From assembly GCA_030840525.1 (NCBI GenBank), contig JAVEEI010000210.1, forward strand, positions 1 through 56,314: a stretch of DNA of 56,314 nucleotides. The letters run 5' to 3'. Positions within the stretch are counted from its first letter, which is position 1; the number at the start of each line of letters is the position of its first letter. Origin of the DNA: Frankiaceae bacterium (GTDB lineage Bacteria > Actinomycetota > Actinomycetes > JAFAQI01). The translations under genes and the position numbers were made by a program. Of the stretch, positions 24,201-32,320 are shown one piece after another. The notes below the pieces were generated by a model. The model saw only the letters and a list, made by a program, of their open reading frames with translations, did not search any database and was not told the origin of the DNA.

Positions 24201-24343
24201 AGCATCGCCATCGCACCGTGCGCGAGGTTGAGGACCCGCGACGCACGGAAGATGACGACGACGCCGACGGCGAACATCAGGTACGCGCCGATGAGCGGCA
24301 GTGACAGCAGCAGGTAGAGCCCGAATTGGCTCAGGACATACAT
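21230..24343 (-). CDS. livHMG: Fused LivH-LivM-LivG ABC transporter protein
   Basis: A 1037-aa single polypeptide. Residues about 1-300 are a LivH permease (ASRVLNLAHGAMAML, IGGLGSLPGALVGAF) and about 330-655 a LivM permease (LTGWVGQISLAQGAFVGIGA, VVGGLRSLGGAVAASC). A charged linker of about 100 residues follows, then a LivG ATPase (about 755-1000). The ATPase has Walker A GPNGAGKTT, Walker B VMLDEPASGLDD and the switch LIEHDV; its signature reads LPFGTLRR instead of the usual LSYGQQR. In most bacteria these are three genes. I see no stop or frameshift at the joints. A basic Lys/Arg tail ends the protein. Confidence 0.92.
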   Translation of the reverse strand: MYVLSQFGLYLLLSLPLIGAYLMFAVGVVVIFRASRVLNLAHGAMAMLPAYVTYSFVKHGVPTFVALLLGVISGALLGMLVERTFVRPLARQGPTAQTVGTVAVFGLVVAAVAQIYGSGSVQAPHIFPDGGITVSTAVLRWGQIGLFGVAVTSLGASLLLLRKTRLGLSMRGAAENPLAASLMGVNPLRMARLAWSLGGALAGLGGILLAAVTSLDPYSLSLQMLPGFVAALIGGLGSLPGALVGAFIVGSIEGLVPAFGLVPGLRGFAGQVGVPEVVLTVLGLIVLFLRGQRYSAAETTGGLSQNQAATITHSAYDPRHLPRRGGRRRLNRYVLLGLLVAWPYLPLGFLPVDKFSLLGDANQAGAYFLVAASLVLLTGWVGQISLAQGAFVGIGAFGTALLAHHMPMPFPVGMIAGGVLGGGVAAALGVVALRVRGLYLAVATLIFAWMADAYLFITPWFASGGSATLNVRKVGITGTFPFFDFTDRKTFYFVVLAICSTVMFGLLNLRDSKTGRAFAAVRGSETAAAALGVNVVRTKLFAFVAAGAIAGIAGNLELTNQTTVVSDQFNLQASLLILAIAVVGGLRSLGGAVAASCVFAGLDELFFRVPALGRLLQLVSAVLLAAVLLAYPGGLAALPNTFRNLARRLRESGFGQRVIVPAEARYADAKAAVRARLVALVAGEDSPLRRAAEAVRRAVPRRPVAGGREFTSIVVPHQDRHEDAPVPAETTAATEPAEPAAPAAKTRTRRPELDDAPVALQADNITVRFGGLTAVSEASIEVPRGHIVGLIGPNGAGKTTLFNAVSALNQPTTGTVRLFGEDVTALAAHERAARGLARTFQVIQLFPELTVFDNLMVATHVHNPTGPAAHIVATAKAIRAESAAEETCRRVVDLLGLQEIADRSAAGLPFGTLRRVEFARALVSGAPLVMLDEPASGLDDTETKLFADVLLQARDELDLSVLLIEHDVHMVTSTSDYIYVLDRGQIIASGRPEEITKNPAVIAAYLGEAAAEADTERKPARKPRKRAAAKPEEPVLL

Positions 24344-24358
24344 CGTCTTCTCATCCGC

Positions 24359-25903
24359 CTATTTGAGGGTGTCCTGGCCGAGCCATGGGTCGGTCTCGAA
24401 CGACGTCACAGCGGAGAACCCCGAGAACGATCCGTTCGAATAGTTAAGCCGCCATCCCATCGCACCATCGTTCGCGAAGTGGTGTCCAGGTGACCAGACG
24501 AGCGGCTTCGAGAGCCCACTTCGGAACGTCAACGTGTCGAGGGCCGCCTTTAGCCGTTCCCGTGTGAGGTCAGGTCCCACTGTCGTGAGTGCGTCAACAA
24601 GCAGCTTCATGCCGATGTAGGCGCCCTCCACGAACTGGTCATCCACATCCGCGGAACTGTCGTTGCTCTTGAGGTCACTGACGTACTGCGTCTCCGCGGT
24701 TTGCGCGGCATAAGCACCCTCTGGGGGTTGGTAACCCGTCCAAACCACGAAGCCGGTGGGGTCAGAGCACGCGGTCTGACACTGGTTCGCGAAGGCTTGC
24801 CGGTCGAACAGAGGTTGGGCTCCGGCGCTCCCGTAGTGCGGTGACGACTGCCCGCGGTTGCTTAGCCAGGCCAACGCCATCTGCGGCTCCATCAGGTAGG
24901 CGATGAAGTCACAGTCCGCCGCGCCGGAGATCTGCCCGTAGCAGGCGTTGTTGAACTGTGTGGCCTGGCTCGTGTAACTCGACTGTCCTGGCTGCACCCC
25001 GCAGAACCGAGAGTTGCTGTCACACGAGCTCAGCGACTGCGTGCCTGAAAAGCCCTGAATCGGCTTGCCGGTTAGACGCTCTACTGCTTTCTCGTACGCG
25101 TAGGCGCCTTCAATTCCGAAGCGATACTTAGCATCGAAGGCGATTGCGAAATTTCGGGCACCCCTGGCGTACGCGTCCTTGGCCATGATGTGCATCTGGG
25201 AAACGGTCGCGGTTCCCACAGGCCAGATCCATGGGTCGTTGTACTCGACCGCCGTTTGTCCGCCGGACCCGACGACGGGGACCTGCTGCTGATCCAGGTA
25301 GCCCGCCTTCGCCGCGGCGTAGAGACCTTCCGAATCCGGGTTCACAGCCAAGCCGAAGACGTGGTCACCCTGCACGAAGTCCTGGATGTACTTCAGGCCG
25401 AGAGCTTGCTGCCAGGAGTCGTTGTTGAGCTTGAGGACGAGCTTGCGGCCACAGATCCCGCCACCTTGGTTGACCTGCGCTTGGATCGCGCTCATCGCAC
25501 CATTCATCGGGCCGAGGAAGCTCGCGCCGGGACCGTCTGTCACGGTCGTCGCCGCCATCGTGATCGACGTTGCGGTGATCCCCCGATCGGTGGTCCCGCC
25601 GTTGTGCTGCCGGTCGCACGCGAGACCTGGCTTCGCTTCCGGGATCGCAGTATTCGTCGACCCGTTCTGATTCGTGGTCCCCGGAACCGGCTGTGTCCCA
25701 GGTCCGCTCTTCACGCCAGGCGCGTTGGGGAGAACGTTTGTTCCGTTTTGAACGCCGGTGTTGCCCACGTTCCCACCGCCACCAGCCACGACCTGCGTGG
25801 TCCCGGACGGGGCGATATTTACGACGCTGAGCGCGATGCCGACACCGACGATGAGCGCCAACGTGCCAAGCGCGCTCTCCGTAGCCGGCCGAGGCCGATT
25901 CAT
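24359..25903 (-). CDS. Membrane-anchored substrate-binding protein of the Liv-type transporter
   Basis: A 514-aa protein with an N-terminal membrane helix (LGTLALIVGVGIALSVVNI) instead of a lipobox, and a Gly/Asn/Thr-rich linker of about 80 residues. A type I periplasmic-binding fold follows (ITATSITMAATTVTDG, then VFGLAVNPDSEGLYAAAKAG). The ligand should be captured outside the cell and handed to the fused permease encoded 15 bp downstream. The ATG at 25903 has a GGAGGATC ribosome site. GC content looks lower than in the neighbouring housekeeping genes. The ligand is unknown. Confidence 0.88.
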   Translation of the reverse strand: MNRPRPATESALGTLALIVGVGIALSVVNIAPSGTTQVVAGGGGNVGNTGVQNGTNVLPNAPGVKSGPGTQPVPGTTNQNGSTNTAIPEAKPGLACDRQHNGGTTDRGITATSITMAATTVTDGPGASFLGPMNGAMSAIQAQVNQGGGICGRKLVLKLNNDSWQQALGLKYIQDFVQGDHVFGLAVNPDSEGLYAAAKAGYLDQQQVPVVGSGGQTAVEYNDPWIWPVGTATVSQMHIMAKDAYARGARNFAIAFDAKYRFGIEGAYAYEKAVERLTGKPIQGFSGTQSLSSCDSNSRFCGVQPGQSSYTSQATQFNNACYGQISGAADCDFIAYLMEPQMALAWLSNRGQSSPHYGSAGAQPLFDRQAFANQCQTACSDPTGFVVWTGYQPPEGAYAAQTAETQYVSDLKSNDSSADVDDQFVEGAYIGMKLLVDALTTVGPDLTRERLKAALDTLTFRSGLSKPLVWSPGHHFANDGAMGWRLNYSNGSFSGFSAVTSFETDPWLGQDTLK

Positions 25904-25959
25904 TCTTGATCCTCCAGTGGATTGCCGCCGGCCCCGGTCAGGGCGAGCCGGACGGCCCT

Positions 25960-28578
25960 TTAGTGTCGGTTGGCGAGCGCCCAACGGCGGGCGGAGAGGT
26001 AAACGGGCAGGAGCAGAACAAGCCACACGCCGAACGTGCGTAGCGCTTGCCCGAGGCCAGCGATCAGCAACTCCCAACCGTGCTTGATGAAACCGCCCAC
26101 GTTGGTTCCACTCGCCACAACCGGAGGTTGTCCACCTGACGGCGAGGTTGGCTGTGTGGCGGAGCCGCCCGGAATTCCGGGGTTGCCGCCTCCGGAATTA
26201 CCGGGCGCCGGGACGGGGTGGTTCACCGGAGGCGGGCACGATGCGCAGTCGCCGCCGAGTGAGTACACGCCATAGTGGGCGTCCGCCTCGGTACCCGCAA
26301 GGTAGACGATCGTCCGGGACGATTCACTGTTGTCTTCGAAGATGGTGATCACCATTCCGGGGATTTCGCCTCGAGTTCCCGGTTGGTCGTTGAGGGTCGT
26401 TTCCTCCGCCTGCGCGAACGGATCGCGTCGTATGACGGCCTGGTAACCGCCCGGGCTGTGAAGCTCCGTCGGGTCCGGCTCGGGGAACGTGATGCGAGCG
26501 TGGCCGCTGAGTTGTGCGTTGACGGTCTTTTCGACCGAGTGGATGTCGCATCCCGTCGTGCACAGCTCGGTGCCGTTGAGCGAGACGTATTGAACGCTTC
26601 GGTCGAACTTCGCGGTCGCCCCGCCCGCTTGACCGTTGGCGTGAGCCGTTGATTCGACCATCACTTTGCCGATGCGCAGAACGCCACCGAGCACTGATAT
26701 CCCGGACGCCGTGGACCTGACCGACGTGGTCATGCCCTTGCCGTGTTGGGCGGCAGTCGAGGTGGACAGCGACGTTCCGCCGATGGCGATGACGTCCGGA
26801 GTCGGCTGACCGGGCACCGCCGCGCTGGACGATGAGCCGACGATAGAACCTGTAGCCAACGCTGAGGCCGCGTCGCATGTGGCCGTGCCGCCGTCTGCCG
26901 AAGCTGTCTTGTGTCCGCTACCGAAGTCGACGCATGCCACTGGCGCGTAAGGCCAACTAACGCCCCCTTGGCTTAACTGACCTTGTGTGTTGCCTTGATC
27001 AACGACGCCCGTGATCGCCGTGACTTGCGCGCTCGCGTTTGTGAGCGCGAGTTGGTCGAGATAACTCGTCGCGAATTGTCGAGTGCCCTTGAGCTGATCA
27101 CCGTTGCCAATCGGCACGGTGTTGTACTGGAGGGCCGCCTCGCCTCCGACCTGGCGGATAACTGAGCCGTAGCCTTGAGCGGAACCGGAGTAGTTCGCCG
27201 CTGTCTTTCCGTCAACTTCGGGGATACCTGCTGTGTTTCGGTCGACGTTGGGCGGCGCGGGCGGCGCGTAATACGGGAAGTTGTCGTGCGCCACGACAAA
27301 CGTGTCGCTGCCTTGGTACAGCAAGAGCAGCCGGCCGGTGCTCGGGTCGGTCGCGACGCTGCCGTTCGCCGGCACTCTGCCCTGGCCTCCGGTCCTTTCG
27401 GTGGGGTCAGCGGCGAACTTTGGGTAGTTGTGTCCTTGGTCGGCAGGGGTGACCTGAACGTCTGTGGCCACCAACCCGGTCGTGTGCACCTCACTCACCA
27501 GGTAGAGCCGGCTGTGTAGGGCGTCTGTGCCAGCTAGCTGCGCCTGCTGCGGCATTGGCACGATGCCGACATAGTTGCTATGCCGCCCGTCGAACAACGC
27601 CCAGCCTCCAACGTTGACCACGTTTGTCACCTGCACCGCCATTCGTTCGGCGGTCGGGAACCAAAGCCCAGATGGCGCGGACGTCAAGTCTCCCGGATAT
27701 GGATCGAGATCGAACCCGCTGTAAGTCGTCCCCGCGCCGGTCCCGTTCAGGGTCACGATGCCTACGCCAACGGGGATGGGGAACTTCCCGAGATTCGTTG
27801 ATTCGGTGCCCTGTGCGGAGCAGCCGATGTCGACGACGTGCGGGCTGCGCACTACGCCGATCGGTGCGCTCAGTCCCGCCGGTGGAAGCGCGTGGAGGGT
27901 GAACTGCATCGGGAGATTGCAGTTTGGTAGCGCTTGCGTCCAGACAACTTTTGCGCTGCTCTGGTCGATGAAAGACAGTTCGACACTCCCCGGAACTTCA
28001 CCGGTGATGAAGTTCGTCGGGGCGTAAGTTGCCAGGAGCGCGAAGAAGTCGTGGGTCATGGGGTCGTACGCGAGACCTACGACGGTCTGCTGGGTGGTGA
28101 TCGGAATGCGCTTTGTGACAACGACACGTCCATTGCGGACCTCGAGGTGCTCGATCGCGGTGGTCGCGGACTTCTGGCCGCTCCCGACTGCGACCGCTAC
28201 GCCCGGGAGCCGAGGATCAGAGAGAACGGCGGTGATGGTGCCGTCGAGCAAGCGCGCGGAGTTCGCGCGCGGCTTGAACGTCGTTGAGTCGTACGCCGCC
28301 ACGTAGGCCGGCGACCCTGAGTCGAGGGTCAGCACGGACTTGGACGAGGAATCGAAGAGCACTCCGAGCGACCCTGCGTAGGGTCCCGATGACGCCGCAT
28401 TCCAACCTGGGCGCACCAAAGATGGCTTGAAGGTGCCGGTGATCGTCACGGTCGAAGCACTGTTGTCGGCACCGGCGGAGGTCGCGGGCACGATAAGGGG
28501 CGACGTCACGATCAGTAGAGCCGTGGCGCAGCGCGCGAAGTTTCCAAAGGCGCCAGGCTTAGGCCGGGCTGAAATCAC
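25960..28578 (-). CDS. Large secreted protein with C-terminal membrane anchor
   Basis: An 872-aa protein with a signal peptide (about residues 1-36, ALLIVTSPLIVPATSAGA). The first half has repeated beta-strand motifs suggesting a beta-propeller (VLTLDSGSPAYVAAYD, VVGLAYDPMTHDFFALLA). A Thr/Ser/Gly-rich second half follows, then a Pro/Gly linker and a C-terminal membrane helix (FGVWLVLLLPVYLSARRW). I chose the GTG at 28578 with a GGAGGA ribosome site; the open frame continues upstream but there overlaps another coding region. It lies between a small secreted protein and the binding protein of the ABC system. The function is unknown. Confidence 0.8.
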   Translation of the reverse strand: MISARPKPGAFGNFARCATALLIVTSPLIVPATSAGADNSASTVTITGTFKPSLVRPGWNAASSGPYAGSLGVLFDSSSKSVLTLDSGSPAYVAAYDSTTFKPRANSARLLDGTITAVLSDPRLPGVAVAVGSGQKSATTAIEHLEVRNGRVVVTKRIPITTQQTVVGLAYDPMTHDFFALLATYAPTNFITGEVPGSVELSFIDQSSAKVVWTQALPNCNLPMQFTLHALPPAGLSAPIGVVRSPHVVDIGCSAQGTESTNLGKFPIPVGVGIVTLNGTGAGTTYSGFDLDPYPGDLTSAPSGLWFPTAERMAVQVTNVVNVGGWALFDGRHSNYVGIVPMPQQAQLAGTDALHSRLYLVSEVHTTGLVATDVQVTPADQGHNYPKFAADPTERTGGQGRVPANGSVATDPSTGRLLLLYQGSDTFVVAHDNFPYYAPPAPPNVDRNTAGIPEVDGKTAANYSGSAQGYGSVIRQVGGEAALQYNTVPIGNGDQLKGTRQFATSYLDQLALTNASAQVTAITGVVDQGNTQGQLSQGGVSWPYAPVACVDFGSGHKTASADGGTATCDAASALATGSIVGSSSSAAVPGQPTPDVIAIGGTSLSTSTAAQHGKGMTTSVRSTASGISVLGGVLRIGKVMVESTAHANGQAGGATAKFDRSVQYVSLNGTELCTTGCDIHSVEKTVNAQLSGHARITFPEPDPTELHSPGGYQAVIRRDPFAQAEETTLNDQPGTRGEIPGMVITIFEDNSESSRTIVYLAGTEADAHYGVYSLGGDCASCPPPVNHPVPAPGNSGGGNPGIPGGSATQPTSPSGGQPPVVASGTNVGGFIKHGWELLIAGLGQALRTFGVWLVLLLPVYLSARRWALANRH

Positions 28579-28666
28579 GTGTCCTCCGCTGGGTGTGGGG
28601 CGGCGGGAAAGCCCGCCGCCCCACTGGTGAAACGAGGAACTGAAAGCCAGGTAACGACTTCGATTG

Positions 28667-29149
28667 TTAGTGGATCGCGAAGTGGCAAACGACCTGGTAC
28701 GTACCGACCGACGGGAACGGCCCGGTCGGGGTGAACGAGCAGGCACCGGTGAAAGAGCCGCTGACCGTGCCCGACGCAGTTCCGGTGACGGTAACGGCGC
28801 CACCGTGACGGTCGAAGTGACCGTTGCTGATGGTCGTGCCGGGGGAGCAGGAGCCGGTGAACGTGCCGGAGCCCGTGGCCACGTCTCCGCCGGCCGCGCC
28901 GCCGGAACCGACATCGGTGCCGCTGACGTTGCAGTTGAACGCGCCCTGGTACGTGTCGGTCGCGGCCACGCCGGTGCCGCCGAACGTGAACGTGTGCGTC
29001 TGCGACGACGTGTCGAGCGGCGGCGTGATGCTGCCGCCACCGGTGATGGTCGCGGTGCCGGTCGAAGCACTCGCGGGGAGCGCGACGACGGCGATCGCGC
29101 CGGCCGCCATCGCGGCCAGACCCATCCGAACCTTGGTGGAACCCTTCAT
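28667..29149 (-). CDS. Small secreted beta-rich protein
   Basis: A 160-aa protein with a Sec signal peptide (MKGSTKVRMGLAAMAAGAIA, cut near ASA-STG) and a mature part made of Thr/Gly/Ser-rich strands with four cysteines. The strong GGGAGGG ribosome site supports the ATG at 29149. It is the first gene of the minus-strand run leading into the ABC transporter. No family is recognised. It may be a surface-layer or matrix component. Confidence 0.75.
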   Translation of the reverse strand: MKGSTKVRMGLAAMAAGAIAVVALPASASTGTATITGGGSITPPLDTSSQTHTFTFGGTGVAATDTYQGAFNCNVSGTDVGSGGAAGGDVATGSGTFTGSCSPGTTISNGHFDRHGGAVTVTGTASGTVSGSFTGACSFTPTGPFPSVGTYQVVCHFAIH

Positions 29150-29409
29150 GTGCCCTCCCTGGGCGTTGATCCCGATAACTCGGCGCGGACACCCCGGGCG
29201 TGTGGCCAAGGTGAGGCGGACGGATCGCCAGCGTGTCCCCGAGTCGTATGTGGTACGTGCAAGCCGGCCAAAGCGTTACCTCGACGTGCGCGACGGCGTT
29301 GTACTGGTGGATGCGGGCCGGACGAGGTAACGCGATCGCGCCGAAGCCCGTATGTCTTTCAAGGGATCTCTTGGCTACACCCAGCCGCATTTCTTGAGGG
29401 AAGGATGAC
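29150..29409. promoter_or_regulatory. Divergent promoter region
   Basis: A 260-bp gap between two divergent genes for secreted proteins (28667-29149 on minus, 29410-30048 on plus). It must hold promoters for both, but I see no convincing paired -35/-10 boxes or strong inverted repeat. There is no reading frame with good coding bias. Confidence 0.4.
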
Positions 29410-30048
29410 ATGCAACCCAGAGCATCGATCCTGCGCCGCGTGGCTTGCTTGGCCGCCGTCTGCGCTCTGACCGCAGTGGGCGCGGATGCCGCGTCCGCGG
29501 CTACGAAGAAGCCCGTCAAGAAGCCGGCTCCGCCCGTATGCAACCTGGTCAAGAAAGCCCCTAGTGGGCTGTCGGATCAGAGCATGGACATCACATCGGC
29601 GGATGTTGCGACCAACGCGACGACGCTGACGACAGTCATTCGGGTCGTGAAACTTACCACCACCGATACCTCCAGCCCGGAGGGACGCCAGTGGGAGTTC
29701 GACTTCAAGGTCGACGGCAGCAGCCTGGACGTGCTCGCGGTCACGAACGGCCCGTTCGGCACCACGACGACATACAACTACGGGACCGCAACCCTCGATC
29801 CCACCAAGAATGAGATCCGGTACAGCATCTCCCTCGCGGACTTTGCGAAAGCGACGGGAACCTCGCTGATCAAGAATGGAAAGAGCGTTTTCACCAGTTT
29901 CGCCGCGTCAAGCTCGACGGTTATGCAAAGCCCGAGTACCGCGTTGGGTCACACCCTCGCCACGCTAGGCCAAGGCGATACGGCCCAGTCCGCACCAACC
30001 GCGAAGTACACAGCCGGCCAGCCGTCCTGCGTGAAGGTCGGCAGCTAA
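29410..30048 (+). CDS. Secreted hypothetical protein
   Basis: A 212-aa protein with a signal peptide of about 31 residues (RRVACLAAVCALTAVGADAASAA), then a Lys/Pro-rich linker and a beta-rich domain with a cysteine near each end of the mature protein. The WEFDFKVDGSSLDVLAV stretch resembles a jelly-roll or fibronectin-like strand pattern, but no named domain is evident. It starts behind a GGAAGGATGAC ribosome site. It is divergent from the ABC-linked secreted genes and convergent with the GAF kinase-like gene. Confidence 0.7.
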   Translation: MQPRASILRRVACLAAVCALTAVGADAASAATKKPVKKPAPPVCNLVKKAPSGLSDQSMDITSADVATNATTLTTVIRVVKLTTTDTSSPEGRQWEFDFKVDGSSLDVLAVTNGPFGTTTTYNYGTATLDPTKNEIRYSISLADFAKATGTSLIKNGKSVFTSFAASSSTVMQSPSTALGHTLATLGQGDTAQSAPTAKYTAGQPSCVKVGS

Positions 30049-30073
30049 GCGCCGCGCACGACAAGCAAACCGG

Positions 30074-30113
30074 ACGGCCCGGACCTCTACCCCTCGGTAG
30101 GCGTCCGGGCCGT
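30074..30113. terminator. Bidirectional hairpin terminator
   Basis: A perfect 11-bp stem (ACGGCCCGGAC and GTCCGGGCCGT) is extended by an inner CTACC/GGTAG pairing. It lies between the convergent ends at 30048 and 30087 and runs into the last codons of the minus gene. No U-tract follows, as is common in actinobacterial terminators. Confidence 0.6.
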
Positions 30114-32177
30114 TCGCAGTCTCACCACGAACGACGTACCGCCGTTCGACAGTTCCACCCGCGTCCCGACCTGCTCGAGGTCGCGCTGCAGCGCCCGCAG
30201 GGTCACGTGCGGCGCCGCGTCGCCGAGGCGGTCGGCCAGCGCCAGGCGCCCGTTGGCCCGTACCTCGACCGTGAGCTCGCCGGCGTCGCTGTTGACCCGG
30301 ACGACGACCTGAGACGCGCGTACGACGGCCGCCAGCCGCAGCACCTCGTGTACGGCGAGCACCAGCGCGGACGACTGGGGCGGCTCGACGTCGGCGATGC
30401 CGGCCGCCGCGCGCACGCTGACCGAGAACTCCGGCCGTGCCACGCTCCGGGCGAGGGCGCGCAGCTTGCCCACCAGCCCTGCTCGCGTCGACCACGCCGC
30501 GGCCGCCGACTGCGCGCCGGCGAGCTCGAGGCTCGCGTTGCGCACCAGCTCCTGCACCCGCGCCACGTCGACGGCCCGGTTGACCCCGTTGCGGGCCGGC
30601 TCGGCACCGGCCGCGCGGGTGAGCGTGAGCGCGGTCTCCAGCCGCTCCAGCGCGGTCGTCCGCGACTTCGCCTCGACCCGGATCCGGTCGCCCATCGCCT
30701 CGGCGCGCTGGCGGTGCTCGTCGAGCTCGCGCCGTAGCAGCGCCGTCTCGACGACCGGGCCGATTAGCGCGCTCGCGTGCTGGAGGGCCTCGAGGTCGGA
30801 CTCGGGCGTCACCCGCAGCAGCATCGCGCCGAGTACGTTCCCGCCGGACACCAGCGGGACGGCGCAGCGCCCGTCGACGAGCACGGGCTCCGGAGCGGAC
30901 GCCGCCGCTCGCCAGGCGTTGATCCGCCGGGTCTCGCCGGCCGTCGGCGGCCGGAGGCCGAGCGCCCGCGCCCGCGCCGCCGGATGTACCACGAGGTCGA
31001 GCAGCTCCGCGCCCGCGACCGTGCGCAGCGGCGGGGCCAGCCGGTCGACCAGCTTGGCGACCGGGCCCTGCGCGGTCGCCGCGGCCGCGAACGCCGTGAC
31101 GTCGCCGAGCCGCTGCCGCGCCAGCGACTCCGCCGCCTGCGAGCGGTGCCGGTGGACCGCGTGCCGGACCTGGTCGAGGACGAGGTACGCCCGCTGCCGG
31201 CACCCGGCGTCGGCGTTCGCGACGCCGGTGAGCCGGCCCGCGACGACCAGGCGCGCACCGTCGAGCCCGCCGACGAGCATCACGCCGTCGTCGTGCCCGA
31301 CGACCACGTGGTCGCTGGTCGGGTCGGCCGCGTGGCACGCCGTGGTGACCGCCGCCCAGTCGACGGCGGTCCAGTCGACCGTCGACCCGCCGAGGTCGCC
31401 GGCGTGGCCGGTCGCGTCGAACGCGCCGTCCTCCGCCACCAGGCCCACGACCGCCGTCGACGCCCCGAAGACGTCGCGCAGCCCGACTGCGGCCGCCGTG
31501 GCGATTTCGGCCCGGGTGTCCGCTTCCGCCAGCGCCCGCGTGACCGCGAGCAGGTCGGCGGTCTGGCTGAGGCTGGTGATCGCGAGCTCGTGCCGCTCGA
31601 GCACGAGACCGGCCAGCGACGAGACAGTCTCGAGCGCGTGCAGCTGCTCCGGGGTGAGCCGGGCGCGGGCCGGGTCCGAGCTGTCGCCGATCAGCACGCC
31701 GCGCACCGAGTCCGCCCCGCGCAGCGGCACGATCGCCAGGTTCGTGAGCGCGAACGTACGACGCCACTCGGGAGGTACGACGGGGGAGACCCGCGCGTCG
31801 ATCTGGACGGCCCGGCCGCGGGCGAGCAGCACGCGCGCCTCGCTGCTGAGGTCGAGCGACACCGGCGGCATCGTCCGGAACGTCGCCCAGAGCTGGTCGT
31901 CGGCGACCCGCGACACGGAGACGGCCGGCCGGAGGAGGTCGCCGTCGAGGGTGAAGATGCTGACCCGGTCGATGTCGAGCAGCGCGCGGCCGGCATGGGC
32001 GATCTCGCCCAGGATCTGGTGCAGCTCGAGGTTCTCGCCGAGCTGGCCGGCGACGTGCGCCACGAGCTCGAGCGGGGTGTGCCGGATCTCGCCGTCCACC
32101 GCGGGTCCACGCGGGTCGGCCCGTCCCTCGCTGAACGCGACCCCCGACGTCATACGAGAGATACGCAAGTCGGGCAT
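30087..32177 (-). CDS. GAF-domain protein with degenerate histidine-kinase C-terminus
   Basis: A 696-aa cytoplasmic protein. A GAF domain (about 30-190), a second GAF-like region (about 205-345) and a third sensor-like segment (about 355-490) are followed by a helical stretch and an ATPase-like fold (about 590-690). The end ELSNGGTSFVVRLRTA matches the last strand of NarL-type histidine kinases. The N-box position reads EVLRLAAVVRASQVVV, without the Asn and His expected, and no phospho-accepting His motif is evident. It is probably a sensor or scaffold without kinase activity. No response regulator is adjacent. Confidence 0.75.
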   Translation of the reverse strand: MPDLRISRMTSGVAFSEGRADPRGPAVDGEIRHTPLELVAHVAGQLGENLELHQILGEIAHAGRALLDIDRVSIFTLDGDLLRPAVSVSRVADDQLWATFRTMPPVSLDLSSEARVLLARGRAVQIDARVSPVVPPEWRRTFALTNLAIVPLRGADSVRGVLIGDSSDPARARLTPEQLHALETVSSLAGLVLERHELAITSLSQTADLLAVTRALAEADTRAEIATAAAVGLRDVFGASTAVVGLVAEDGAFDATGHAGDLGGSTVDWTAVDWAAVTTACHAADPTSDHVVVGHDDGVMLVGGLDGARLVVAGRLTGVANADAGCRQRAYLVLDQVRHAVHRHRSQAAESLARQRLGDVTAFAAAATAQGPVAKLVDRLAPPLRTVAGAELLDLVVHPAARARALGLRPPTAGETRRINAWRAAASAPEPVLVDGRCAVPLVSGGNVLGAMLLRVTPESDLEALQHASALIGPVVETALLRRELDEHRQRAEAMGDRIRVEAKSRTTALERLETALTLTRAAGAEPARNGVNRAVDVARVQELVRNASLELAGAQSAAAAWSTRAGLVGKLRALARSVARPEFSVSVRAAAGIADVEPPQSSALVLAVHEVLRLAAVVRASQVVVRVNSDAGELTVEVRANGRLALADRLGDAAPHVTLRALQRDLEQVGTRVELSNGGTSFVVRLRTARTPTEG

Positions 32178-32272
32178 TGATCGTTACCCTCGCCCGCGTT
32201 ACGGCGGCTCCGGTGGCTCGTTGGTACGGACGTGGGAGCCCGCCCTACCTCCGTTGTGGAATCAACGCAGGT

Positions 32273-32284
32273 ACGGCATGATGC
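32273..32284 (+). promoter_or_regulatory. Motif shared upstream of both membrane-linked sigma genes (second copy)
   Basis: ACGGCATGATGC matches 11 of 12 bases at 18493-18504. It lies 36 bp before the ATG at 32321, with GGAATC (32259-32264) upstream. The layout is compatible with an ECF-type promoter, but this is not proven by sequence. Confidence 0.35.
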
Positions 32285-32320
32285 GACATCGTCGGACATT
32301 CTGTGGAGCGAGGGACACGC

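Noticed and set aside
28579..29070. Upstream continuation of the large secreted-protein frame
   Set aside because: The extra residues are Arg/Pro/Ser-rich and overlap the small secreted gene in another frame. A GTG with a GGAGGA site and signal peptide begins at 28578.
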